From: Lachnospiraceae bacterium
Lineage (GTDB): Bacteria > Bacillota > Clostridia > Lachnospirales > Lachnospiraceae
Assembly (NCBI GenBank): GCA_910575835.1
Contig: CAJTGB010000005.1
Coordinates: 6,413 to 70,412, forward strand
Direction: 5' to 3'
DNA: 64,000 bases
In this document: positions 24,127 through 31,585 of the stretch, in pieces
Layout: the number at the start of each line of letters is the position of its first letter
How positions within the stretch are numbered: the stretch's first letter is position 1
Made by a program: the position numbers and the translations under genes
The notes under the pieces: model-generated
Databases searched by the model: none
What the model saw: the letters and a program-made list of their open reading frames with translations, nothing else
What the model was told of the DNA's origin: nothing

Positions 24127-24161
24127 AAAAAGTCCCGGAATACATAACTGTATTCCGGGAC
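24127..24161 (-). terminator. aspS: T-box terminator hairpin
   Basis: A perfect 13-bp stem, GTCCCGGAATACA with TGTATTCCGGGAC and a 4-base loop, is followed on the minus strand by TTTTTGTG. It lies directly downstream of the T-box bulge and is the regulated terminator of the leader. Confidence 0.95.
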
Positions 24162-24450
24162 GGATATTATACAATGATCCGCGGTACCACCCGCATTGAA
24201 TCCTGCCGGATCAATACATCCGGCCTTTATGGATTCCCCTCTTACGCTTAACGCGCGTCAACGTACCGACCTACTTGCCTTCACGCTCACTGCCAGGCTC
24301 TATTGAGCCGCCAAGTCTTGCCTTCCGGTCTTGTTCAATCGGTCTGCTCCAGAGTGTTCCCTATTGTCCTTATTCCTCAAGGGGCGCTCTCAGTCGGTGA
24401 CGCCTCATTCCTGTCAAGTTCCAAAGGACAGAGTCTCTTTCATCGCTTTA
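24127..24450 (-). ncRNA. T-box riboswitch leader of aspS-gatCAB
   Basis: On the minus strand the conserved T-box sequence GGTGGTACCGCGG is plain (plus 24179-24191), followed by the terminator hairpin and preceded by a ~230-nt leader starting with AAGCGATGAAAGAGAC, typical of Stem I. The likely specifier triplet is AAC (minus 24358-24356, in GGGAACACTCT), an Asn codon, by my hand fold of Stem I; GAC elsewhere in the leader would mean Asp. Uncharged tRNA binding should favour the antiterminator and permit aspS-gatCAB transcription. Confidence 0.92.
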
Positions 24451-24471
24451 CTAGATTAAAATTTGCTTTAC

Positions 24472-24500
24472 ATATTAGCACATTCTTTTTAGAATTTCAA
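24472..24500 (-). promoter_or_regulatory. Sigma-A promoter of the T-box operon
   Basis: On the minus strand TTGAAA (24500-24495), 17 bases, TAATAT (24477-24472). The leader RNA would begin near 24465, just before Stem I. Confidence 0.8.
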
Positions 24501-24536
24501 GGAAATTTTTCTTTCTTCGGATATTTTCTGTGATTT

Positions 24537-24968
24537 TTACAGAAATTTTTTCACATCCTCCATAAGTTTTTCTTCACATTTTACCAGTTTTTTTGCCAGA
24601 GATATACTCGCGTGTGATGCCTCTCGGCACTTGTTCATACACTCGCTGACGGACTGGATTCCCATATTGCAGCCATTCATCAGGATCTTGGCGATCTGCG
24701 CGCTGTCATCCTGAAGCATCATCTTCACCTCGGTCGTGATCCAGGAGAATGCCGCCGCAAGCCGGTCCGGCTGTTTGCCGTTCTGTCCGGCCTCTATTAA
24801 CAGCTTTAAGGACTCCTCTTCTAATTCCTTATGCTGTGCCTTATACGTCTCCATTACCTTATTCAAGTCTGCATTGATAACAAAATCTTTGAGCCTGTCC
24901 ATACTGTTGATCGCCATCCTGCAGCCTGAATTACATTCTTTCAAAAGAGTGATTGTCTGTTCTTCCAT
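24537..24968 (-). CDS. Helical ferritin-like/DUF2383-type protein of unknown function
   Basis: About 143 residues from MEEQTITLLKECNSGCRMAI. The longer frame upstream overlaps the ClC gene and is unlikely. It is almost wholly alpha-helical with several Cys in CxxxC-like spacing (ECNSGC, MNGCNMG, ECMNKC), and resembles the four-helix-bundle DUF2383 proteins found in Clostridia and Bacilli. No catalytic site is evident: the Glu/His metal ligands of ferritins are not clear. It follows the ClC channel gene by 100 bp on the same strand. Function unknown. Confidence 0.65.
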   Translation of the reverse strand: MEEQTITLLKECNSGCRMAINSMDRLKDFVINADLNKVMETYKAQHKELEEESLKLLIEAGQNGKQPDRLAAAFSWITTEVKMMLQDDSAQIAKILMNGCNMGIQSVSECMNKCREASHASISLAKKLVKCEEKLMEDVKKFL

Positions 24969-25068
24969 AATTCCATGCCTTCTTTCTGCCTTTTCCCTTA
25001 GTCTGTAGAAAAACTGGCAGAAATATGCATATCGGGTCAGATTACACAGTAATTTCCAATATTTTCTC

Positions 25069-26643
25069 TCACTCCTGCTTCCCGTACATCTCACGGCACA
25101 GCCGTTCCATCTCGTCATGCATGGCAGACACATCGCTCTCGTTCGTCATCGCCACCAGCACATCTCCAGTCTGAAGCCTTGTCCTCCCTCTTGGAATGAT
25201 CTCGTCCGAGCCGCGCTGGATCGCCACCAGCAGACAGTTACTCGGCCATTCGATCTCACTGACCAGCGCTTCTTCAAGCTTGGAGCCCTGAAGCACCACA
25301 AAATTTGCCAGAACCTTCTGTCCCTGGCTCACGGCTGTCTGCTGCCCCCGCTGTTCCAGTATCCTTTCCAGAAGGCTTTCATAGATCGGCTTCGACCTAA
25401 GCAGAGTTGCTACCATGTATGCCACAACGGACACGATAGACAGCGTCAGCATTTGGCTCATGGAGCCGGTCATCTCGAAGATCAGTATGATCCCTGTCAG
25501 CGGCGCCCGCACGATCGCTGCAAAATACCCCGCCATTGCCAGCACGACAAAGTTATTGATATACATCATGTCCAATCCCATATACTGTACATACACCGTC
25601 GCAAACGCTCCGCCAATATAGCCTCCCAGCACCAGCAGCGGGAAGAAGATACCTCCCGGCGCTCCTGATCCGAAACAAACTGCCGAGAAGATAAACCTTC
25701 CCACAAAGATAAATAAAATCGTCTGGAGCAATACATCCTCCGTTGTCAGATAGTCAAGCAGCGCGTGCCCGCTTCCAAGTAATTCCGGCATGGTAAATCC
25801 CAGGACGCCTGCACACAAGAACGGAATCATAAGCTTCTGCGTCACACCCAGACCCTTGGCACGGCGGTACAAGGACTGCACCTTTAATGTAAACCAGTTA
25901 TAGAATGCCCCAAGCACTCCCAACACGATCCCCAATACCAGAATCATTCCGTAGTATTCCTGCGGCAGCGCCCGAATGATCTCAAACTGGAACACAGATT
26001 CCACTCCCATCACCGTAGACGCCATAAAATCTGCCGTCAGAGAAGCTGTCATAACCGATACCAATACGGATACCGAGAAATTCTTATGCACCTCTTCCAG
26101 CGAAAACATCACGCCTGCAAGCGGCGCATGGAACGCTGCCGCAAGCCCGGCGCTTGCACCGCAGGTCAGCAGGAATCTCTCCTCCGTCGTTCCTCTGTCA
26201 AGCCCTTTGGAGACGCCTTTCCCCACCATAGCTCCCAGTTGGATCGACGGGCCTTCCCGCCCAAGCGCCATTCCTCCAAGAAGGCACAGGAATCCGCCAA
26301 AGAATTTGGCCGGAAGCACCCGCCACCATCTCTGGTCAAGCTTCCCGGTCATCTCTCCTTCAAGCTGCGGAATTCCGCTTCCTGAGATCATTGGCTCATA
26401 TTTCACCAGCCTCCCTGTAAGCCATGCCAATAAGATCAGCACCAGAAACCATCCGGCGATCCTAAGCGGATTATACCCGCAGAATTCAAGGATCCGGTTC
26501 AGCCAGTGCCCGGCGCATTCAAGAATCATCCGATACAGAACGATCACAAGCCCCGCGATTCCTCCGACCACGATCCCTTCTCCGATCAGCAGCATTTGAA
26601 ACCGTTCTGCCCTTTTGAGCATATTAGACGTATCTTTCTCCAT
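25069..26643 (-). CDS. ClC-family chloride channel/antiporter with C-terminal TrkA-C domain
   Basis: About 524 residues; ATG 26643 has GGAGG 7 nt upstream (a second ATG sits 3 bases earlier). ClC selectivity motifs are present: GSGIPQLEGE, GREGPSIQLGAMVGKG and GSGAPGGIFFPLLVLGGYIGG. The first motif lacks the central Ser-Gly-Ile-Pro only in minor ways. The gating Glu is kept (GREGP). The last ~85 residues form a TrkA-C/RCK_C-like regulatory domain (LEEALVSEIEWPSNCLLVAIQRG ... IIPRGRTRLQTGDVLVAMT). It moves chloride or fluoride-like anions across the membrane, often for acid resistance or charge balance; transport mode cannot be told here. Confidence 0.93.
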   Translation of the reverse strand: MEKDTSNMLKRAERFQMLLIGEGIVVGGIAGLVIVLYRMILECAGHWLNRILEFCGYNPLRIAGWFLVLILLAWLTGRLVKYEPMISGSGIPQLEGEMTGKLDQRWWRVLPAKFFGGFLCLLGGMALGREGPSIQLGAMVGKGVSKGLDRGTTEERFLLTCGASAGLAAAFHAPLAGVMFSLEEVHKNFSVSVLVSVMTASLTADFMASTVMGVESVFQFEIIRALPQEYYGMILVLGIVLGVLGAFYNWFTLKVQSLYRRAKGLGVTQKLMIPFLCAGVLGFTMPELLGSGHALLDYLTTEDVLLQTILFIFVGRFIFSAVCFGSGAPGGIFFPLLVLGGYIGGAFATVYVQYMGLDMMYINNFVVLAMAGYFAAIVRAPLTGIILIFEMTGSMSQMLTLSIVSVVAYMVATLLRSKPIYESLLERILEQRGQQTAVSQGQKVLANFVVLQGSKLEEALVSEIEWPSNCLLVAIQRGSDEIIPRGRTRLQTGDVLVAMTNESDVSAMHDEMERLCREMYGKQE

Positions 26644-26722
26644 CATTCTCCCTCCCCATATCATATTCTCTCATTTCCATTATATAGTAAGAGCAATAAA
26701 TATGCCAGAGGTTATACCGGTC

Positions 26723-28069
26723 CTACCTCAGATCCATCTTCCCGTCAAGCATATACACACCGTCTACATCCGGGTCCTCCAGCATATGAAGCAACTCCTG
26801 TTTTGTAGCGTACACTACGGTTCCATAGCTCTTCACCCCATGCTTCTGAATGTATTCAAGCGCGCTCTGATACTCATAAGTATTCAAGATATTCTTTCCT
26901 CCCGGCATGCTGCTCTCGAAGATCTCCAGGAAATCCTCCTGATCCAGAAGATACCGGATCATAGATTCCACATGTTTCTCATAAACATCACCCAAAGTAA
27001 GATCTTCCCTATCCTGGCTGATGTCCAGATAAGGATACTTCTCATGATCATAACTCTCCGTCAGTTCATATCCCCTTTTATCCGGTGAAAATCCCCAGAA
27101 CCTATGCCCTTCCGTTTCGACCGGACAATAGAGATAATATGTGTCATGCCGCTCAACAAACTCTGACAGTTCCTCCATATCCTTAAGCTTGTCAAAAGAA
27201 ACCGCCGCCCGTATCTTCATTAATTCCGGTACGTCCTGAAGCTTCTTCTTAGCCTCTGAAGGCTCCAGGCTGCAGCTGTTCTCCCCGTATTTATAAGTGA
27301 ATGCATTTCCCGGGAAGTCAGAACGATTCCAACTCAGATCTCTTCGGTATAGATGATTCCGTACAAGCTCCAGCATATGCGAAGTAATCTCCCCGTCGAT
27401 CTGCGTCTGAACATCAATAGAATATCTGCCGTACCCCTCCGGCCACATATCTATATCAGCAAATCCCTTGTCTCCGCAGAACAATTCCATATATACCGTC
27501 ATACTTGTGCAAAATGGATTCGTTACCACAGCAGATTCCTTTTCCTCGTTTACAATTTCCACTGATCGATTCGGATTATAAAAAATCCTGTCAAGCAGCG
27601 GTGATAACCCTGCCAAAAATGCCGGCAGCAGACATACTGCGGCTGCAGCGGCAGCAATCATATAAACTCTGAATTTCCTGCCTATGGCTTTAGAAATCTT
27701 TCTGCCAAGCTCCTCTTCCTTCTTCAAACCGTCTTGCTCTGCCGCATCTTCATCTTCCTTCTCGTACAATTCCTGGTCCAATGTCTGATCCAGATGATTC
27801 ATAAGAACCTGGAATCTCTCAATATCCTCTTCGATCTCAGCACACTTCTCAGGTCTGAGTCCGCCGTTCAGATATTTCTCAAACCTGTCCCCATATTTGT
27901 CCTCACATTCATCCTCGCTCTTATATCCAGTTTCATATTCATCTTTACCCTTATATCCAGCTTCATATTCATCCTTATCTTCATATCTGGCCTCATATTC
28001 ATCCTTATCCTCATATCCGTCCTCATATTCATATCTGCCGCTCCGGCTAAGTTCTTCTTGTTTCTTCAT
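26723..28069 (-). CDS. Membrane anti-sigma factor (Sigma_reg_N/C type) with repetitive acidic N-terminus
   Basis: 448 residues. The cytoplasmic N-terminus begins with five imperfect 10-residue repeats rich in Tyr, Glu, Asp and Lys (units like YEDKDEYEAR), followed by a helical sigma-binding segment, one membrane segment (VYMIAAAAAAVCLLPAFLAG, ~residues 133-155) and a large outer domain matching the sigma-factor-regulator family (VTNPFCTSMTVYMELFCGDKGFADIDMWPEGYGRYSIDVQTQ). The start overlaps the sigma gene by 4 bp (ATGA), so this is the cognate anti-sigma factor. The stimulus, and whether release involves proteolysis, is unknown. The repeats are unusual for the family. Confidence 0.85.
   Translation of the reverse strand: MKKQEELSRSGRYEYEDGYEDKDEYEARYEDKDEYEAGYKGKDEYETGYKSEDECEDKYGDRFEKYLNGGLRPEKCAEIEEDIERFQVLMNHLDQTLDQELYEKEDEDAAEQDGLKKEEELGRKISKAIGRKFRVYMIAAAAAAVCLLPAFLAGLSPLLDRIFYNPNRSVEIVNEEKESAVVTNPFCTSMTVYMELFCGDKGFADIDMWPEGYGRYSIDVQTQIDGEITSHMLELVRNHLYRRDLSWNRSDFPGNAFTYKYGENSCSLEPSEAKKKLQDVPELMKIRAAVSFDKLKDMEELSEFVERHDTYYLYCPVETEGHRFWGFSPDKRGYELTESYDHEKYPYLDISQDREDLTLGDVYEKHVESMIRYLLDQEDFLEIFESSMPGGKNILNTYEYQSALEYIQKHGVKSYGTVVYATKQELLHMLEDPDVDGVYMLDGKMDLR
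27891..28040 (-). repeat. Five imperfect 30-bp tandem repeats in the anti-sigma gene
   Basis: Units 27921-27950, 27951-27980, 27981-28010 and 28011-28040, plus a degenerate one at 27891-27920, each encode ten residues of the YEDKDEYEAG type. Unit length is a multiple of three, so copy-number change keeps the frame. Confidence 0.85.
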
Positions 28070-28614
28070 ACTGACATCATCTCCTCTCCGTCTAACAGCT
28101 TCTTCAGATTCTTCTTTGCACGGTACAGGATCACCCGTACATTCCCGTAAGTAACCCCCATGATCCGGCTGATCTCCTCCTGTGAAAGCCCTGTAAAATA
28201 ATACAGGACAACCGCCTCCTTCTCTGTACTCTTAAGCTTCTGTATCGTCCGGTATAGAAGCTGATTCCGTTCCTTCCGGATCAGCTTGTCAAGAATCTCA
28301 TTTCCTTCCTTGCCTGCCCGTCCGGTCCCTTCTGCCGCCGCGTCCCTGCAGTATCGGTCTTCTCCGTTACCGTCATGCGGCATCAGCCGCCGATCCTTAC
28401 GCAAGACGTCAAAGTACATATTCCTTGCAACCATAAGGAGCCACGGAAGCACCGCCGTCTCGGACAGCTCCAGTGCGCCAAGCGCCTTAAGAAATGCCTC
28501 CTGCATCAGATCTTCAGCAAGAGCATGATCATGACAAAGGGAATAGAGATACAGATAGACCGCCTTCGCGTACCTTCGGTACAGCCGTTCCAGAACATTC
28601 TTTTCCACCTTCAT
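28066..28614 (-). CDS. ECF RNA polymerase sigma factor
   Basis: About 182 residues from MKVEKNVLERLYRR; an ATG at 28641 is possible but would leave a leader of only about nine bases after the ECF promoter. Region 2 is LYLYSLCHDHALAEDLMQEAFLKAL, region 4 is YRTIQKLKSTEKEAVVLYYFTGLSQEEISRIMGVTYGNVRVILYRAKKNL. It is followed by its anti-sigma gene with a 4-bp overlap. A TGTAAC-N16-CGTTAT element lies directly upstream, suggesting that the sigma factor drives its own operon. Confidence 0.9.
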   Translation of the reverse strand: MKVEKNVLERLYRRYAKAVYLYLYSLCHDHALAEDLMQEAFLKALGALELSETAVLPWLLMVARNMYFDVLRKDRRLMPHDGNGEDRYCRDAAAEGTGRAGKEGNEILDKLIRKERNQLLYRTIQKLKSTEKEAVVLYYFTGLSQEEISRIMGVTYGNVRVILYRAKKNLKKLLDGEEMMSV

Positions 28615-28656
28615 CACCCCCATCCGCAAAGCGCTCTTCATATCCCTTCACATTAA

Positions 28657-28684
28657 ATAACGAATCAGTATCAAAATTGTTACA
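28657..28684 (-). promoter_or_regulatory. ECF-type promoter before the sigma/anti-sigma operon
   Basis: On the minus strand TGTAAC (28684-28679), 16 bases, CGTTAT (28662-28657). TGTAAC and CGT boxes are typical of Bacillus SigX/SigV-like promoters. Autoregulation is inferred. Confidence 0.7.
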
Positions 28685-28715
28685 ATCTGTATAAACTAAT
28701 TATACCCTAATAAGC

Positions 28716-28757
28716 AAAAAACGCCCTGGAAAGTTTTTATTCTTTCCAAGGCGCTTT
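28716..28757 (-). terminator. Intrinsic terminator after the FlxA-like gene
   Basis: A 12-bp stem (CTTTCCAAGGCG with CGCCCTGGAAAG, one G-T pair) is followed on the minus strand by TTTTTTGC. It separates the 28765-29067 gene from the sigma operon. Confidence 0.8.
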
Positions 28758-28764
28758 TCCTGTA

Positions 28765-29067
28765 CTATGCCCGTATATTGATATTATTACCCTTTTCCGA
28801 ATCCATGTCCTTATCTGCTTCATTCTCTTTTGCCGGATCTTCGGACTCTTTCTTCTTCATCTTACGTTTCTGCTCTTCCAGTTTCTTGGTCTGCTCTTCC
28901 AGCTTCTTAATTCTTTTCTCCTTTTCTTCCGGCGGTATCTTATCATTATCTTTAATTTTTTTGATCTGCTTTTTCAAATCCTGGATTTTTTGATCTATAG
29001 ACTGCACGTTCGTATTAGAATCATTTCTTTGAACATGATCTGCAAAACCAATCCCTGAAACTGACAT
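28765..29067 (-). CDS. FlxA-like coiled-coil protein
   Basis: 100 residues. After a short N-terminal segment (MSVSGIGFADHVQRND) comes a continuous charged coiled coil, IDQKIQDLKKQIKKIK ... IKKLEEQTKKLEEQKRKMKKK, with a heptad pattern, then an acidic tail. This matches FlxA-like small proteins common in Lachnospiraceae. The N-terminus resembles secreted or export-linked small proteins without a signal peptide. The low-complexity protein at 60798-61235 has a comparable style. It stands alone between terminators. Function unknown. Confidence 0.7.
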   Translation of the reverse strand: MSVSGIGFADHVQRNDSNTNVQSIDQKIQDLKKQIKKIKDNDKIPPEEKEKRIKKLEEQTKKLEEQKRKMKKKESEDPAKENEADKDMDSEKGNNINIRA

Positions 29068-29179
29068 AAACCATCCCTCCTGATTCTTAATTTGATATCA
29101 TTATAACTTGCCTTTGAGGGATTTCAATAACTTTGTATTGAATTGCCGTTTTATTGTAATGAAATGCGGTATGTAATTA

Positions 29180-29653
29180 TTAGTATTTCTTCTGCCGGCC
29201 TAAGCCTCTGGAGAGAATGTACAGCCCTACCAGCATTTCGAAGATCGACAGACCTAACAGGACTCCTGATACAAAGTCTCTGATATTGCTCCCGCCGATA
29301 TTAAAATGAATAGCCAGAAATGCCAGCCCGATAATGATCAAAATCATACCGTACAAAGATGTTCTTTGATTTTCAAGATTCTGGGTTCTTTTAAGCAGTT
29401 CAAGAATCTGGGTATCGTCATAAACACGGACGCTCTTATCTGTTTTTTCTTCTCCGTCAAGCAATTCAGCCACCGTTATCTCCAACTCTCTGCAAAGCAG
29501 TTCAATCACACTGTAATCCGGCATGCATTTCCCCGTCTCCCATTTTGAGATCGTCTTGTTTGTAACACCCAGACGTTCTGCGAGCGCCGCCTGTGTCATA
29601 TTCTTTTCCTTACGTTTCTTTGCTAAAAAAGTTCCCATCATAATTTGATCCAT
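29180..29653 (-). CDS. XRE-family transcriptional regulator with two membrane segments
   Basis: 157 residues. The N-terminal helix-turn-helix is clear (MTQAALAERLGVTNKTISKWETGKCMPDYSVIELLCREL, residues ~18-58). After a linker, two hydrophobic segments follow (SLYGMILIIIGLAFLAIHF and FVSGVLLGLSIFEMLVGLYIL). Membrane-linked XRE regulators of this plan are common in Firmicutes and may respond to envelope state. It is a single gene, divergent from the Mn-riboswitch operon with about 220 bp to that promoter. Targets unknown. Confidence 0.88.
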   Translation of the reverse strand: MDQIMMGTFLAKKRKEKNMTQAALAERLGVTNKTISKWETGKCMPDYSVIELLCRELEITVAELLDGEEKTDKSVRVYDDTQILELLKRTQNLENQRTSLYGMILIIIGLAFLAIHFNIGGSNIRDFVSGVLLGLSIFEMLVGLYILSRGLGRQKKY

Positions 29654-29871
29654 TTAAAATCCTCCTTTTGTTTTGTAGCACGCCCTTATCGTATACCGTC
29701 TTTCGGCAAACTTCTATCCCCTCTAAGGAGAATTTGGGTGGAATTTGTAACAATTCAGATAATCTGCCCTTTTATATGCTAAAATCCATTTAAAATCGCT
29801 TCGCGATGGGATTTTTGTACTTCTGATTTATGTTCTCCCGGTCAGAAATCTGGATTAAATTGAATTCTCTC

Positions 29872-29900
29872 TTGACATTCCCCTCTCATAGTAGTATATT
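29872..29900 (+). promoter_or_regulatory. Consensus sigma-A promoter of the riboswitch operon
   Basis: TTGACA (29872-29877), 17 bases, TATATT (29895-29900): near-perfect housekeeping promoter. Transcription should start near 29907, immediately before the aptamer. Confidence 0.9.
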
Positions 29901-29914
29901 TATTGCAAGCAGAT

Positions 29915-30043
29915 AAAGGGGAGTAGCCGAACACTACATGAACAGTGTATTTGAAAGCGTCACACGATACCGAGAGGTATCCGTATCAAATGAGATGTGC
30001 AAGACTTTTATCGTGGCAGAGGTCATGGTAAGGGTCTTTTTTA
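29915..30043 (+). ncRNA. Probable yybP-ykoY (Mn2+) riboswitch with terminator
   Basis: The leader opens with AAAGGGGAGTAGC and closes with ATGTGCAAGACTTTT, the two hallmark ends of the yybP-ykoY aptamer. Between them are the hairpins ACACT...AGTGT and GATACC-GAGA-GGTATC. An overlapping terminator-like stem (AAGACTTTTATC with GGTAAGGGTCTT, then a T-run to 30043) offers Mn2+-dependent antitermination. Downstream genes are a YccF protein and a zinc-ribbon protein rather than a known Mn exporter. Confidence 0.72.
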
Positions 30044-30132
30044 TATTCAGACATACATTGGCTGATCTGCCGGCAGAGAAAGTCTAATGTATTGACCATT
30101 TGGCAAATTCTAAAAGAAGGAGGATGAAAGAT

Positions 30133-30495
30133 ATGGGTTGTCTGGGAAATTTACTTTGGTTTATCTTCGGAGGCTTCATAAGCGGACTTAGCTGGACGCT
30201 TGCCGGATGTCTCTGGTGCATTACCGTCATCGGTATTCCCGTAGGAATGCAGTGCTTTAAGATGGCCGGGCTTAGCTTCTTTCCCTTTGGCAAAGAAGTC
30301 GTCTACGGCGGCGGAGCCGGTTCTTTACTGCTGAACATTATATGGCTGATCGTCTCCGGGTTCTGGCTCGCCGTGGAATCGGCATTGATCGGAGTTCTGC
30401 TGTGTATTACAATTATCGGTATTCCCTTCGGTCTGCAGCAATTCAAACTCGCCAAGCTGGCTCTGATGCCCTTTGGCACAACCGTGCGTTACTGA
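30133..30495 (+). CDS. yccF: YccF-domain inner-membrane protein
   Basis: About 120 residues from MGCLGNLLWFIFGG, with AAGGAGG 9 nt upstream; the ATG at 30124 abuts the ribosome site and is unlikely. It carries the YccF repeat twice: CLWCITVIGIPVGMQCFKMAGLSFFPFGK and LLCITIIGIPFGLQQFKLAKLALMPFG, giving four membrane segments. The family function is unknown; a role in transport or membrane stability is only suggested. It is the first gene behind the probable Mn2+ riboswitch, so expression should rise when manganese is in excess. A zinc-ribbon gene follows 63 bp later. Confidence 0.9.
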   Translation: MGCLGNLLWFIFGGFISGLSWTLAGCLWCITVIGIPVGMQCFKMAGLSFFPFGKEVVYGGGAGSLLLNIIWLIVSGFWLAVESALIGVLLCITIIGIPFGLQQFKLAKLALMPFGTTVRY

Positions 30496-30558
30496 TACTT
30501 CGTGCATTTCGATGTACTATTACGCACATCACTCTATAACAGGAAAAGGAGAACAATT

Positions 30559-30768
30559 ATGGAAAAACAACAATATGTATGCCCCAAATGCGGCAATATG
30601 CACTACGAAACCGATCAGTTTCAGGCAACCGGCGGGAATTTCGCCAAGGTATTTGATATACAGAACAAGAAATTCGCCACCGTCACCTGCACGCGCTGCG
30701 GTTACACGGAATTATACAAGCGTATGAACTCCGACGGCTGGGATATCATTGATTTTCTGATTGGGTAA
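30559..30768 (+). CDS. Small zinc-ribbon protein
   Basis: 69 residues from MEKQQYVCPKCGN (GGAG upstream at a normal distance). Two CxxC knuckles, CPKCG and CTRCG, make a zinc ribbon, with FDIQNKKFATVTC between, as in the Zn_ribbon_13-type nucleic-acid-binding-like proteins of Firmicutes. It is co-transcribed with yccF under the probable Mn2+ riboswitch. Its 3' end overlaps the convergent DUF5714 gene by 23 bp. Confidence 0.85.
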   Translation: MEKQQYVCPKCGNMHYETDQFQATGGNFAKVFDIQNKKFATVTCTRCGYTELYKRMNSDGWDIIDFLIG

Positions 30769-31480
30769 TCGTATAATACGGGCAATGCTTCTTCAGGCAT
30801 TGCCTGTTCTCATTGGAGAAATCACACGCGATCTTCTCCGGCAGTTCCATCTCCACACCCAGCTTCTCTTTCACAAAATGCACCGCCTCTTTTACCGCCG
30901 TAAATGAATCCCTCTTACAGCATCTTGGCCCACCAAGCTCTGCAAGCGCGCCCAGCGCCCGCGACGTCATCTGATTGGAGAGCTTCCAGGAATTCCCTGT
31001 GAGCGGCGTCGCCTTCGTGACAATACTCATGAATATACCTGTGCTGACTGCTGCCCCGCAGCATCCCCACAGACCGCAGGCGCCGCCCGGATACTCGCTT
31101 CCTCTTGCCTTCATCTCTTCAAGCGCCTCTTCAAATGCGCTCTGCCCGCCGCAGTTCTCAAACCCGCCACAGTTCTTATACGCCGTGAGCAGTACCGCGC
31201 CCACCATTACATGATGCTCCGGTCCATGCATGTATATGTAGGGATCTTCCATCAACAACTGCATAAGGACAAGCGGATTCTTCTCCCCGCTCGTCCTGCA
31301 TCCTTCCATGATCGCCTGTATTCCCCGCTTCGCATGGCAGTCGTCGCACACATAATGACCGTCCTCACAGCTTGCATGACTCTCAAACTCTCCATGGCAC
31401 ATCACGCACTCCATCTTCTCAGCCTTCTCATAATATACGATCGGTTTGCCGCACACCAGGCATGCGCCCTCATTTCTCAT
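30746..31480 (-). CDS. DUF5714 cysteine-rich protein
   Basis: 244 residues. The N-terminus has several CxxC metal-binding pairs (CLVCGKP, CVMCHGE, CEDGHYVCDDCH). The core GPEHHVMVGAVLLTAYKNCGG, GACGLWGCCGAAVSTGIF and LGGPRCCKRDSF is typical of DUF5714, a family found alone or joined to methyltransferase or radical-SAM enzymes in anaerobes. It likely binds zinc or an iron-sulphur cluster. Function unknown. It overlaps the convergent zinc-ribbon gene by 23 bp; a hairpin GGCAATGC/GCATTGCC at 30781-30807 lies inside its 3' coding end and could stop transcription from the other side. Confidence 0.8.
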   Translation of the reverse strand: MRNEGACLVCGKPIVYYEKAEKMECVMCHGEFESHASCEDGHYVCDDCHAKRGIQAIMEGCRTSGEKNPLVLMQLLMEDPYIYMHGPEHHVMVGAVLLTAYKNCGGFENCGGQSAFEEALEEMKARGSEYPGGACGLWGCCGAAVSTGIFMSIVTKATPLTGNSWKLSNQMTSRALGALAELGGPRCCKRDSFTAVKEAVHFVKEKLGVEMELPEKIACDFSNENRQCLKKHCPYYTITQSENQ

Positions 31481-31513
31481 AATCTTCTAACCTCCTGGTA
31501 TCATTTTCTTGTG

Positions 31514-31574
31514 ATAAGTTGCTAGCCATATAACGCAGATGAAAATCAGGCAAGTTATATGGCTAGGAACTTAT
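31514..31574. repeat. Long intergenic hairpin, 21-bp arms
   Basis: Arms 31514-31534 and 31554-31574 are complementary at 20 of 21 positions around a 19-base loop. It fills the gap between nagA's stop and the DUF5714 start. A T-run follows only on the plus strand, so it is not a normal terminator for nagA. Confidence 0.85.
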
Positions 31575-31585
31575 TTTTCGGTGTA

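Noticed and set aside
24969-25133. N-terminal extension of the helical protein gene to 25133
   Set aside because: It overlaps the ClC gene, has no ribosome site at that ATG, and its composition is unlike the rest of the protein.
30781-30807. Terminator between the zinc-ribbon and DUF5714 genes
   Set aside because: The hairpin GGCAATGC/GCATTGCC lies inside the coding end of DUF5714 and has no T-run; kept only as a remark in that entry.
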